From REEB481 sp964586595 (GTDB lineage: Bacteria; Bacteroidota; Bacteroidia; NS11-12g; UBA955): a stretch of 64,000 nt of DNA. The notes below the pieces were generated by a model. It saw nothing but the letters and a program-made list of their open reading frames with translations, was not told where the DNA came from and did not search any database. The stretch covers positions 38,539 to 102,538 of the forward strand of contig CAZPHB010000010.1 in NCBI GenBank assembly GCA_964586595.1, in the 5' to 3' direction. Positions within the stretch are counted from its first letter, which is position 1, and the number at the start of each line of letters is the position of its first letter. Made by a program: the position numbers and the translations under genes. Shown here piece after piece: positions 24,600 to 32,779 of the stretch.

Positions 24600-26270
24600 T
24601 TACAAATGTGCCACAACAAAGTTGTAGGCATTGTCGAAACAAATTTTCCGTGCCAGACTTTCTGCATTTTCGCCGGCAGGAACAAAGTATTCCTGGCTGC
24701 GGTTTGAATCAAAAATCACTTGCTGGATGTTCCGGGCAAGGTCTTGTTCCAAGGCGGGATAGTCCAGCACCGTGGCGTACTTGTTCAATGGGTCGATGTA
24801 TCCATCAAAATCGCTCCCCAGACTGAACAGATTCCACAGATTCTGCTTTTCCGAAGTGTTTAACTTGGGATGTTTGAGGATGCCCTCAAGCATGCCGTGC
24901 AGGTTTTGCCACAGGGCATCTGCGCTGGTGCTGTCCAAATCCGTCGCTTTGTTGTTGTTGCGTTCTTCTGCTTCCGTGTCGATGCCACAAATCCGTTGAT
25001 CCAGACTTAATCCAATCAAACCACCCGTTTTCACTGCCCAGAATAAATCTTCATTGCACATATTGATGTTCCAGCGGTTGATGAAGCTGCCATCGCCCAT
25101 CGGATTGTTCAGCGCGATGAGTTCTTGCAGCGTATCCACGCCACTGTAGCCCATGTGGCTGTATATGAGCGGTGGCGGATTTTCCGGAATATGCTTGTAG
25201 ATGCGCTCGTAGATGTCGGATCTGGTTCTTGCCGAACTGTGTTTTAAGTCGATCAGGATGTTGTTTCCGGTGATCGTCGGATTGGGCAGATATTGGCCGT
25301 TCTGGTTTTTGGCAATCCCGAGGAAATCGGCCACACATTGTTCCCCTAAATCGGTCAAACCTTCATCCAAACGCGCGCTTTGGTCGAGTAAAATGTCGCC
25401 GGGCGACGGAAGGCTTTTTGCATGACCGCTGATGTGGTTGTCGAAATGGTGCCCCAGCGTGATGAAGAAGATACGTGAATGGTTCCAGTTCCTTAGGGTG
25501 GTGATGCGCTCTTTGATGCGATCCCAAAAGTCGGCATCCAGGGGATTGAGTTTGTCAATTCCCAGCACATGGGCACCTTCAATGGTAAGCACCATGGCAA
25601 TACCATTTCCCTGTTGGATGACGTTGCGCACTTCCGCGCCCTGGTTGCAAATGGTGTATTTACCTTTTGCTTTGGTGTTGCGGAGGTATTCCTCTTTTTT
25701 GGAATTACCTGTGAGCTGCTGAATCAGCTTTTTTTCACCCAGAACCACAGACTCACGTTCTTCATTGGAATGATGGATGATGAAATCGCGTTCGGTATGC
25801 AATTCCTGCCAATAGTCGTAAGTAGCTGAGGTGAAGAAGTCTGCCCGTTTTCTGGGAATCTTCATCATGAGCGCCTGAATGGTTTTTCGCACTTCGGGGT
25901 CATTGATTTTATCCTTGACAAGTAGGCCCAATCCGTTGAATAGTGGATTCAGGATATCGTGTTTGGTTAGGAATTCCACCAGTTTCGCTATTTCCGCAGG
26001 GCCCAGGTTCCTTTCCGCGATAAAAAAGCCACGTTCTATAGGGTAAAGTGCATTAAAGACCAATCTGGTGCTCGAATTAGTGCACAACACCAAATTGCTC
26101 TGATTGTACGAAAAGGCCCTTTTGCCCTCGCCTTGTTTTTTCAGATTTCCTGCTGATATGGTCCAGGGATGATAATATTTCGGGTTGTCGCGGAGTCGAT
26201 CAATGGCTACATTGTTGTAGCTGCGCATGTGCACGTGCAGGTGCAGGTCTGCGTAAGGTTTGTTGCTCAT
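24600..26270 (-). CDS. M19 (membrane dipeptidase)-like amidohydrolase-superfamily enzyme
   Basis: 556 residues, cytoplasmic (no signal peptide). The metal site of renal-dipeptidase-type enzymes is recognisable: DLHLHVH (8-14, where the usual H-x-D is H-x-H), E231 in LTIEGAHVLG (bridging acid), H344 in LIDLKHSSA, H372 in LIYSHMGY, and GSDFDG at 485-490. All the key ligands appear present, so it is probably active on a dipeptide or related amide. It is about 150 residues longer than typical M19 proteins, with an insert between the first metal motif and E231. Zero bases separate it from the amidohydrolase upstream, so the two are tightly co-expressed in the cassette from 28403. Confidence 0.82.
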   Translation of the reverse strand: MSNKPYADLHLHVHMRSYNNVAIDRLRDNPKYYHPWTISAGNLKKQGEGKRAFSYNQSNLVLCTNSSTRLVFNALYPIERGFFIAERNLGPAEIAKLVEFLTKHDILNPLFNGLGLLVKDKINDPEVRKTIQALMMKIPRKRADFFTSATYDYWQELHTERDFIIHHSNEERESVVLGEKKLIQQLTGNSKKEEYLRNTKAKGKYTICNQGAEVRNVIQQGNGIAMVLTIEGAHVLGIDKLNPLDADFWDRIKERITTLRNWNHSRIFFITLGHHFDNHISGHAKSLPSPGDILLDQSARLDEGLTDLGEQCVADFLGIAKNQNGQYLPNPTITGNNILIDLKHSSARTRSDIYERIYKHIPENPPPLIYSHMGYSGVDTLQELIALNNPMGDGSFINRWNINMCNEDLFWAVKTGGLIGLSLDQRICGIDTEAEERNNNKATDLDSTSADALWQNLHGMLEGILKHPKLNTSEKQNLWNLFSLGSDFDGYIDPLNKYATVLDYPALEQDLARNIQQVIFDSNRSQEYFVPAGENAESLARKICFDNAYNFVVAHL

Positions 26271-27428
26271 TTAAGGAAGGTTCTGGTGGAAGGAAGAACT
26301 GAGGTAACGTCGAGGGTTGTGTTCGGTGATTTGCGCCCATTGTTCGTCGCTGACGGCTGCGCGGAAGTCCTTAACCAGCTTTTGCTCGGGGTTTTCTTTT
26401 TCTGTCATGAAGAAGTCCGTTCCAAACAAAATTTTATCCGGGAACTCCCTGATGAGTGCCGCAATCTCGTCGAATACCGCATGCTCGTAAAGGGTATAGC
26501 TTATATCGGTATATACATTTTTAAAGCGCAACAACGACTTCACCTCTTCAAACCAGTTTTGATTGCCCAAAGCATTACATTTCCGGTCATTAATGTTTTG
26601 CTGGTCATGCTTCATGTAGATGCTGCCGCCGGCATGCGCCAGACAAATCTTTAAATCGGGAAATTGCTTCAATACCGGTTTGTAATTGACAGGGTTGGAG
26701 AAGTTGTATCTGAAGCAGGAATAGTCGGTATCGTCGTTTAAGCGTTGCTGAACCTCTTCAGGAATGCCGCAAAAAGAAACGGGGCGTCGGTGGGCGTCGC
26801 TGATGCGTTTTTTCTTTTTGAATTTACCCCATTTTTCATCCGATTGGTAATGAATACCGCCGATGTCGCAATGCGTCATCAGTGGAATTTGGTGTTCCTG
26901 CGCGTATGCATAAAGCGGTTCCATCCTGTGGTCGAAGGGATAAAAGCCCAGGGGCGGATACAGTTTCACCCCATAAAAATGTTTCCGTTCGATGCTGTGT
27001 TTTACGGTACGCAGGCCATCGGCATTTCTGGGGTCGAAGCCTACAAAGCCAAAGATCTGATTCGGGAATTCCTTCTTCAGTGCATAAATTTCTTCTATTT
27101 GGGCGTAGAAGTTTTCCTGTGCTTTTCCGGCATTCATGTGGTCCATGTCCATGGTGAGCACGATGAATTTCCAGTTGTCATCATATTCGTAGGCTTGGCG
27201 CAGGTGATTGAAAACTTCACTCTGGCGTTGCAACATCCCGATTTTGGCAAAGGCCGCCATACGCCGCTGGTTGTCGTTGCCGATGGCCCGAGTAATTTTA
27301 TCCAGTGCCTTGATGGAAATATTCGTCAATCCCGGCTTGTTCGCCAGTCTGGCAAATCCTGGAAATCCGTAAAACGCGTTGGGCAGGTTGCGTATGCTGA
27401 ACAGGTGTACGTGACAATTGTATGGCAT
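26271..27428 (-). CDS. Amidohydrolase family (PF04909-like) metal-dependent hydrolase
   Basis: 385 residues of a TIM-barrel hydrolase without signal peptide. Metal and catalytic positions are all visible: HVH at H6/H8, YGVKLYPPLG with K155, LMTHCDIGG with H186, ICLAHAGGS with H265 and ILFGTDFF with D338. The pattern fits the amidohydrolase-2 group, which hydrolyses or decarboxylates cyclic and aromatic substrates. The substrate is unknown. A lysine-rich stretch (GKFKKKKRISDAHRR, about 201-215) after H186 is unusual. The gene is the middle member of the three-gene cassette; 3 bases separate it from the membrane protein upstream and none from the M19-like gene downstream. Confidence 0.83.
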   Translation of the reverse strand: MPYNCHVHLFSIRNLPNAFYGFPGFARLANKPGLTNISIKALDKITRAIGNDNQRRMAAFAKIGMLQRQSEVFNHLRQAYEYDDNWKFIVLTMDMDHMNAGKAQENFYAQIEEIYALKKEFPNQIFGFVGFDPRNADGLRTVKHSIERKHFYGVKLYPPLGFYPFDHRMEPLYAYAQEHQIPLMTHCDIGGIHYQSDEKWGKFKKKKRISDAHRRPVSFCGIPEEVQQRLNDDTDYSCFRYNFSNPVNYKPVLKQFPDLKICLAHAGGSIYMKHDQQNINDRKCNALGNQNWFEEVKSLLRFKNVYTDISYTLYEHAVFDEIAALIREFPDKILFGTDFFMTEKENPEQKLVKDFRAAVSDEQWAQITEHNPRRYLSSSFHQNLP

Positions 27429-27431
27429 GAT

Positions 27432-28403
27432 TTACTTTTTTGAAGTGCCTACCGAACGAAGATTGATGATTTTATTGATGACATCCCACCAGAAGGGTGC
27501 ACCCATGCGCATGAGCATTGCAGCAAGAATGTAACCGCTGAGCAGTCGTATATAATTCCACACAATGCCCAAAAATCCGGGATGATCTGATTCCGTCCCG
27601 CTTTGAAAAGGCTCCTTTTGGGTGAAGCAGGCCTTCCACACCCCCGGGTTGATGCCAATGGGCAAGCCCATCCTGTTGAGTTCACGGGTAACTGAATCCA
27701 TCAGTTCTTTGGGGTTTTCGCCTTCGTATGTTGGCATATTTCCCTGGGCGGCCAGCATCGTTATTTTCGCTTCCAATGCTTTCTGGGCGTTTTGGTTGTG
27801 CCATAAATCCTGGAACAGGGTTAAACCGTTGACGTTTAGTACCATCGCCACCAGCAGGGCAATGACAAACAGCGGCTTTTTCTGCCTGCGTTTATACTCG
27901 CCGGAAATGCGCGCCATATATGCGTCAAACCATTTGACAATATTGGCTTTGATGGCGTCTGCCCGGTCGGAACTATCGCTGCCTGAAGGCAGCAGACTGT
28001 AAAGGAATTGCTGCTGTTTGTAGGAATCCACCAGGGCAATGCCCTGTACAAATCGTTCCGCGTTGGAAACCGATATACGGTCATCGGCGGTGGCGCCTAC
28101 ATCCACGGTTTTTTCGGCGATGATGGAAAAAAGGGCATCGGCAAAGTTTTGTCCGTCGATGGCGCTCGGCATATAATCTGTGCCGCTCAGCTGTTGTGCA
28201 ATCTGTGGATGCCGATACAGCTCAGCAACGAGGTTACTCTTCTCGTCGGTGAGTGCTTTTTCAAGCATCTCACGTAAAAAGATTTTACGCTTATGAATAC
28301 GCCCCGAATAGGCATTCCATAATTCCAGAAAACTGGAAACAATGTTGCTGAGCAGCAGGTAAACCGCCGCAAGGGAAAGTAGGTAGATCAATAATGCTGG
28401 CAT
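27432..28403 (-). CDS. Unknown membrane protein, first gene of the hydrolase cassette
   Basis: 323 residues with three likely membrane segments: about 3-24, 178-196 and 280-300. Two motifs stand out. WFDAYMARISGEYKRR (158-173) sits just before the second membrane helix, and GAPFWWDVINKIINLR (301-316) is at the C-terminus. I recall similar motif pairs in uncharacterised bacterial membrane proteins but cannot name a family. The region between residues 40 and 150 is probably cytosolic and helical. The gene is first in the cassette, 18 bases downstream of the inferred transcription start, and may anchor or supply substrate to the two hydrolases. Confidence 0.75.
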   Translation of the reverse strand: MPALLIYLLSLAAVYLLLSNIVSSFLELWNAYSGRIHKRKIFLREMLEKALTDEKSNLVAELYRHPQIAQQLSGTDYMPSAIDGQNFADALFSIIAEKTVDVGATADDRISVSNAERFVQGIALVDSYKQQQFLYSLLPSGSDSSDRADAIKANIVKWFDAYMARISGEYKRRQKKPLFVIALLVAMVLNVNGLTLFQDLWHNQNAQKALEAKITMLAAQGNMPTYEGENPKELMDSVTRELNRMGLPIGINPGVWKACFTQKEPFQSGTESDHPGFLGIVWNYIRLLSGYILAAMLMRMGAPFWWDVINKIINLRSVGTSKK

Positions 28404-28427
28404 GATGAAAGGGTATTTGTTTATGTA

Positions 28428-28455
28428 ATTATAAGCATGAATTTGAAAAAGTCAA
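28428..28455 (-). promoter_or_regulatory. E. coli-like sigma-70 promoter of the hydrolase cassette
   Basis: On the minus strand, TTGACT (28455-28450) and TATAAT (28433-28428) are 16 bases apart: an exact TATAAT and five of six at -35. Bacteroidota promoters elsewhere in this window use TTTG/TAnnTTTG instead. The inferred start of transcription is near 28421, giving a leader of about 18 bases. Confidence 0.55.
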
Positions 28456-28894
28456 GTGAAGAAATTTTGAATTTTATAAATGTTTGTATAAGGTGACATA
28501 CTGCAGTTTGGATTCAAAGAATCGGGAATGTAATCTGATACAGCTGAAATGGCGCAACGAGTTTTACGGTGCTCATTGGGTCATCGTTGTCGGTTCTAAG
28601 GAAACAATTGAGTACTATTTGTTACGCCCGTTCAAGGCTGATGTGCAGGGACAAAAATGTTAGATGATCAATACATCTGACGCTTGGATGCTATAAAAGG
28701 ATTGTATGGTGAAAAATAATATGGAATACCCGGACATGGCTGTCATGGGAAAATGTAATGCCCGGTTTGGTCATTGATCTGCCCTGGACATGGAGGACGC
28801 GTCCTTGGGATGCTTCTTAGAATTATTGGAGATTGAATGGAGCGATGAGTGCAGATTATCGCATTGTAAAACAAAATCAAATAAAGATGGTAAA
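28456..28894. other. Gene-poor AT-rich region upstream of the hydrolase cassette
   Basis: About 440 bases with no convincing gene. One open frame on the plus strand (GTG 28493 to TAG 28663, 56 codons, containing LKWRNEFYGAHWVIVV) has plausible composition but no recognisable domain or ribosome site. Short GC-rich direct or inverted fragments occur near 28728-28805. It could be a decayed gene, an untranslated RNA or an insertion scar; I cannot tell. Confidence 0.5.
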
Positions 28895-28926
28895 TGCCTT
28901 GCCACGGTTTAAACCGTGGCAAGGCA
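28895..28926. repeat. Second palindrome with GGTTTAAACC core
   Basis: A 32-base perfect palindrome (arm GCCTTGCCACGG, mirror CCGTGGCAAGGC, TTTAAA at the centre, plus a flanking T-A pair). Its core (CA-C/T-GGTTTAAACC-G/A-TG) matches the palindrome at 24559. It ends 16 bases before the stop of the DUF2147 gene on the minus strand. Confidence 0.85.
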
Positions 28927-28941
28927 AGGCCGTACAACGTA

Positions 28942-29400
28942 TTAGTTCACCTTCAAACGCTTCCACACATCGGTGCGGCCGAAGGTCTGAATGCCAATAT
29001 ACCCGCGGATGTCCAGCGTGTTGGCATCTTTCATTTTAATCACGCAGTTGTAGGTGCTCCCATTCTCCGGGTCGTAGATGGTTCCATCCGACCATTCATT
29101 GCTGCCTTTATACGTGAAGTCTTTGAGCATGCGGTACCCTTTCAAGGGTACGCTGCGCATGTTTACATCAGGATTGTTCTTGTCCACCTTGGGAAGCTTG
29201 GTCTGCGGGTCAATGGGTTCGCGCAGCCACACAATCTTACCGTAGTACTTGCCGGCAATTTTCTCCACTTTTACGCGTGCTTTGCCGTTGCTTGGTTCCC
29301 ATACGCCAATGAGTCTGTCGCCATCATCGGCGGGGCTGAACGATGCCAGCAGGCCGATGCTCAGAATGCTGAGGCAGATGTTTTTGAGGTTCATGATCAT
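28942..29400 (-). CDS. DUF2147 family secreted protein
   Basis: 152 residues with a signal peptide (about 1-24). DUF2147 signatures are present: RLIGVWEPSNGKARVKVEKIAGKYYGKIVWL near the start, MLKDFTYKG and NEWSDGTIYDPENGSTYNC in the middle, DIRGYIGIQTFGRTDVWKR at the end. These small beta-barrel, lipocalin-like proteins are exported and their ligand is unknown. ATG 29400 or 29394 (MNLKN) are equally possible. A lipoprotein gene on the same strand lies 22 bases upstream, so the two are probably one transcript. Confidence 0.9.
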   Translation of the reverse strand: MIMNLKNICLSILSIGLLASFSPADDGDRLIGVWEPSNGKARVKVEKIAGKYYGKIVWLREPIDPQTKLPKVDKNNPDVNMRSVPLKGYRMLKDFTYKGSNEWSDGTIYDPENGSTYNCVIKMKDANTLDIRGYIGIQTFGRTDVWKRLKVN

Positions 29401-29422
29401 TTGAAGATTTTAGGAGTTGATG

Positions 29423-29929
29423 TTATTCTTTAACAGTGATGCGAAAGCGGAAGTTTCCTTTCAGTTGAAAATCGGCATCTCGGTCCGTGCCGAAGTTCAG
29501 GTCGCAAACCATGCTGATGAGTTGTTCATTGAAATATTCCCGCAGTTCTCGCTCGTCTGAGGTTTTCAGGGTGATGCTCTTGCTGCCTTTGGCAATCGGA
29601 TTCAGCACAGCCACTTCCTGCATTTTGGCCTTCGGCGATGACATGCTCACCGTAGCAGATGAGGTTGCATCAAACCCTATACTGTCATCCGTGCTCATGG
29701 AGGCCGAAACCAACTTTACCGATTGAACTTGTTCAGCCTTCAGTCCATTGGCCTTCAACAGTGAATCCATAAAGTTGTTAAATTCAGGAGCTGCCGAGTT
29801 GCTGCCTTCAATAATGGGGCCCGTGCAGGTGAAGGGCAGACTGATTTCGTGTTCCAGGGTTTTGGTTTTACCCGCGCATCCGGCCAGCAAAAGGACGGGC
29901 AACATGAAAGAGAGGTTTAAGAATTTCAT
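29423..29929 (-). CDS. Lipoprotein, unknown
   Basis: 168 residues from ATG 29929. The N-terminus MKFLNLSFMLPVLLLAGC carries a standard lipobox (LAGC, C18), so the mature protein is lipid-anchored. An in-frame start five codons upstream (29944) only lengthens the n-region. The rest is a mixed alpha/beta domain (LEHEISLPF, KTSDERELREYFNEQL, NFRFRITVKE) without a recognised family. A TATATTTG box on the minus strand at 29954-29947 could be its -7 element. The gene sits upstream of DUF2147. Confidence 0.7.
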   Translation of the reverse strand: MKFLNLSFMLPVLLLAGCAGKTKTLEHEISLPFTCTGPIIEGSNSAAPEFNNFMDSLLKANGLKAEQVQSVKLVSASMSTDDSIGFDATSSATVSMSSPKAKMQEVAVLNPIAKGSKSITLKTSDERELREYFNEQLISMVCDLNFGTDRDADFQLKGNFRFRITVKE

Positions 29930-30016
29930 CGGAATATTAGACAAAGCAAATATAGAAATGTATTGTTAGTTTGATACTCAGGCAGTGAGGTGAGGCGTTC
30001 ATCTAACTGCTCTTGC

Positions 30017-30024
30017 TATCTTTG
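30017..30024 (+). promoter_or_regulatory. -7 box (TATCTTTG) of the panD operon
   Basis: TATCTTTG fits TAnnTTTG and lies 12 bases before the panD start. No TTTG is seen at the right -33 distance. It heads the five-gene panD-to-glycosyltransferase operon. Confidence 0.5.
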
Positions 30025-30035
30025 AAGCCCAAATC

Positions 30036-30383
30036 ATGTTCATAGAAGTCCTGCTGGCCAAAATCCACAACGTTCGTCTTACACAAACAGAACTAAACTA
30101 CACAGGGAGCATCACCATCGACATGGATCTGGTGGATGCCTGTGGCATGCGGCCCAACCAAAAGGTGCTGATCGTCAACAACAACAATGGCGAACGATTT
30201 GAAACCTACGTGATTCCAGGCGAACGCGGTTCCGGCATCATTGGGTTAAATGGCGCCGCAGCACGCAAAGGCCAGGTAGGTGATGAACTCATCATCATGA
30301 CCTTTGGCCTGATGACTCCGGAAGAAGCGGACCTGCATCAACCGAAAAACCTGTTCCCCGACCGTCAAAATAAATTGGTGTGA
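30036..30383 (+). CDS. panD: Aspartate 1-decarboxylase proenzyme
   Basis: Decarboxylates L-aspartate to beta-alanine for pantothenate and CoA. The 115-residue proenzyme self-cleaves between G24 and S25 (NYTGSITID), leaving a pyruvoyl group on the alpha chain; those residues are exactly where the E. coli enzyme is cut. Other conserved positions are K9 and RFETYVIPGERGSGIIGLNGAAAR. It opens a five-gene coupled operon: the next gene starts with GTG overlapping the panD stop (GTGA). Confidence 0.96.
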   Translation: MFIEVLLAKIHNVRLTQTELNYTGSITIDMDLVDACGMRPNQKVLIVNNNNGERFETYVIPGERGSGIIGLNGAAARKGQVGDELIIMTFGLMTPEEADLHQPKNLFPDRQNKLV

Positions 30384-31396
30384 AACCCGTCCACCGTAAA
30401 ATCTTAGTAAACCTTGTCTTTCTGCTGCTGGCGCTGCTTTTGCTCTGGCTCATCCTGCAGAAGGTAGATTTACAGTCTTCATGGCAGGCGCTCACAGGCG
30501 CACGTTTGGGATGGGTACTTGGCGCATCATTCACCACACTTCTGGCGCATTTCCTCCGGGCCTATCGCTGGAATTACCTACTGCAGCCATTAGGTTTCCG
30601 CATGAACAACCTACGCAGCTTTTTGGCTGTACTCAGCGCTTATCTGGTCAATGCCGGCACTTCACGAGGCGGTGAACTGCTGCGCTGTGCGATGCTTTCC
30701 CGCTCCGAGCGTGTTCCGGTAGCTACATTGCTGGGAACGGTCATCACAGAACGCATCGTGGATGTGTTTTTGCTCGGGTTCATGTTCGCAGCGGCATTGC
30801 TTTTTGAATTCAAATACCTTTTTGGATATGTTCAGGAACATCTGTGGCAGCCGGTGTATGGCAAGCTTGGTACCACAGGCCTATTGATGGTAGCCGCCGC
30901 AGCATTGGCGCTCTTCGTTCTTCTGGTATTGCTGCTTTCACGAAAAAAGGAGCAAAAAACAGAAACAGATGGTGAAGGCCTGATACCTAAATTATTCAGC
31001 GGGTTGCGCAGCATTTTACAGTTGCAACAGCCCGTTCAGTTCATCCTCAGCAGCATCGGCATTTGGTTGTGTTACGCCCTCTCAGCCTGGATGCTCATGC
31101 AGGCCTTGCCTGCTACTTCTCACCTTTGGCCCACAGCAGGGCTGAGCATCGTTCTGTTCTCGGCCATTGGCATCAGCATTCCCGCGCCCGCCGGACTCGG
31201 CATTGTATTTCCCATTGCGCACGGAATTGAACAGGTGTATGGCGTTGCAGCTCAGGATGCGGCCAACTATGCACTCCTCAACCTCGCCTTCAACAACATC
31301 CTCATCCTCTTTACAGGCGGCATCGCCTATTTCTGGTTCTGGATGATCATGCAGAAGTTCAACAAAAACAACGATGAAGCAACGCATCCTGGATAA
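30380..31396 (+). CDS. YbhN/UPF0104 (LPG-synthase-like) membrane protein
   Basis: 338 residues with about eight membrane segments and no periplasmic synthase domain. The pattern matches the lysylphosphatidylglycerol synthase membrane region (UPF0104): HFLRAYRWNYLLQPLGF near the start, NAGTSRGGELLRCAMLSR with the RGGE motif, ERIVDVF, and PAPAGLGIVFPIAHGIEQ near the end. Such proteins are thought to move or flip lipids. The start is GTG 30380, overlapping the panD stop by four bases. The gene overlaps rfaE2 by 23 bases. Confidence 0.85.
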   Translation: MKPVHRKILVNLVFLLLALLLLWLILQKVDLQSSWQALTGARLGWVLGASFTTLLAHFLRAYRWNYLLQPLGFRMNNLRSFLAVLSAYLVNAGTSRGGELLRCAMLSRSERVPVATLLGTVITERIVDVFLLGFMFAAALLFEFKYLFGYVQEHLWQPVYGKLGTTGLLMVAAAALALFVLLVLLLSRKKEQKTETDGEGLIPKLFSGLRSILQLQQPVQFILSSIGIWLCYALSAWMLMQALPATSHLWPTAGLSIVLFSAIGISIPAPAGLGIVFPIAHGIEQVYGVAAQDAANYALLNLAFNNILILFTGGIAYFWFWMIMQKFNKNNDEATHPG

Positions 31397-31877
31397 AATC
31401 ATCCCTCGCGAAGCGGCAGCAGCACTCGGCGCACAACTGCATGCAGCAGGCAAACGCATCGTGTTCACCAATGGTTGTTTCGACCTTCTACATCCCGGTC
31501 ACGTCCGTTACCTCGAAGAAGCTTCACTTCTGGGAGATGTGCTGGTCGTAGGACTCAATACCGATCAAAGTGTGCGGGGTTTGGATAAATCGCCTTCCCG
31601 TCCCATTCAAAACGAAGAGGCGAGGGCACAGGTACTTGCTGCACTGGCATCGGTCGGTGCGGTGGTACTTTTCGAAGAACCCACACCGCTGGAGTTGATA
31701 CGTGAAATCGGTCCCGATGTGTTGGTGAAAGGTGCGGACTACCAACCGGAAGCGATTGTGGGTTATGACGTGGTAACGGCCCGTGGCGGACAAATCCTTA
31801 CCATTCCATTTCTTCCGGGCTATTCAACCACGGCCATCGAACAGAAAATCCTTCAGGCCCATCAGGGAGGCACATGA
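31374..31877 (+). CDS. rfaE2: D-glycero-beta-D-manno-heptose 1-phosphate adenylyltransferase
   Basis: Activates heptose 1-phosphate with ATP to ADP-heptose, the donor for LPS inner core or other heptosylated glycans. 167 residues of a nucleotidyltransferase fold: FTNGCFDLLHPGHVRYLEEA with the HxGH motif, VGLNTDQSVRGLDKSPSRPIQ, and VLVKGADYQPEAIVG. This is the stand-alone C-terminal half of HldE (RfaE). No hldA or gmhA gene is nearby. It lies between two YbhN-like membrane genes and overlaps both, which hints at a joint envelope glycolipid role. Confidence 0.92.
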   Translation: MKQRILDKIIPREAAAALGAQLHAAGKRIVFTNGCFDLLHPGHVRYLEEASLLGDVLVVGLNTDQSVRGLDKSPSRPIQNEEARAQVLAALASVGAVVLFEEPTPLELIREIGPDVLVKGADYQPEAIVGYDVVTARGGQILTIPFLPGYSTTAIEQKILQAHQGGT

Positions 31878-32779
31878 ACAGGAAGCGCTTCTGGCAAATC
31901 CTGCGCCTGCTTTTTGTGTTGAGTTTCGCATGGCTGATGCTGCGCGAACTGAAAGGGTTTCCCGATCCGCTGCAGCTGCTGCACATGGTTTCCTTGCAAA
32001 GTCCCTGGATTTGGCCGCTTTTGCTGATTGCGTCAGCGCTCAACTGGCTTCTGGAAACCATCAAATGGCGCAAACTCTTGCTCCACCTCCAGAAATGCAC
32101 GCTTGGCGAAGCAGCCCGCGGAACCCTGGCCGGAGCCGCCGTGAGCAACATCATTCCCTTCCGGATTGGCGAATACATCGGTCGCCTCATGTGGGTGAAA
32201 CCGGAGCAACGCATCGCCGCTGCAGCATTATCGGTTTTTGGAAGTATGACCCAAATGCTGGTGACCATCATCTGCGGATTGGCAGCGGGCTGGTTCCTGC
32301 CGGATTTGTTGCCGCCAGCTGCGAAAACACTGGCACCGGCATTTGTGATGTTGTTTGTTGTGATTGCTGTTTGGCTGCACCGCACAGGAAGGATGCCGGC
32401 GCGCGCTTCCGGGAAAATCCAAGATGCACTCGAACGTATGCGTGTGCTCAGTTGGGCCAGCATGACATTCATCTGCAGCATCTCGGCATTGCGCTATCTG
32501 GTATTCAGCAGCACCTATGCCTTGCTCCTGCTGCATTTTGGCGTCTTGTCCGACTTCGGAACAGCATGGCAGAGTGTTGCCCTCATTTTCTTCATTCAAA
32601 GTTTCTTCCCATCCATCGCAGTAGTTGATGTGGGTGTTCGCGTGGCAGTGCCCATGATGGTGATTCAGTCCGGCAACGATTTGGCACTTACCGCTGCAGC
32701 ACTGTGCATTTACCTCTTCAATGTATTGCTGCCCGCACTTGCAGGACTTTTTGCCATATTGCAGCAGCGTTTGCGATGA
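31874..32779 (+). CDS. Second YbhN-like membrane protein
   Basis: 301 residues with about seven membrane segments. Motifs resemble, but are more divergent than, those of the preceding YbhN-like gene: LNWLLETIKWRKLLL, LAGAAVSNIIPFRIGEYIGRLMWV, with an R-x-GE-Y-x-GR block, and VDVGVRVAVPMM near the end. The common fold suggests lipid handling in the inner membrane. The start ATG overlaps the rfaE2 stop by four bases (ATGA), and the next gene overlaps its own stop by four. Shadow frames on both strands across this gene were discarded. Confidence 0.8.
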   Translation: MNRKRFWQILRLLFVLSFAWLMLRELKGFPDPLQLLHMVSLQSPWIWPLLLIASALNWLLETIKWRKLLLHLQKCTLGEAARGTLAGAAVSNIIPFRIGEYIGRLMWVKPEQRIAAAALSVFGSMTQMLVTIICGLAAGWFLPDLLPPAAKTLAPAFVMLFVVIAVWLHRTGRMPARASGKIQDALERMRVLSWASMTFICSISALRYLVFSSTYALLLLHFGVLSDFGTAWQSVALIFFIQSFFPSIAVVDVGVRVAVPMMVIQSGNDLALTAAALCIYLFNVLLPALAGLFAILQQRLR

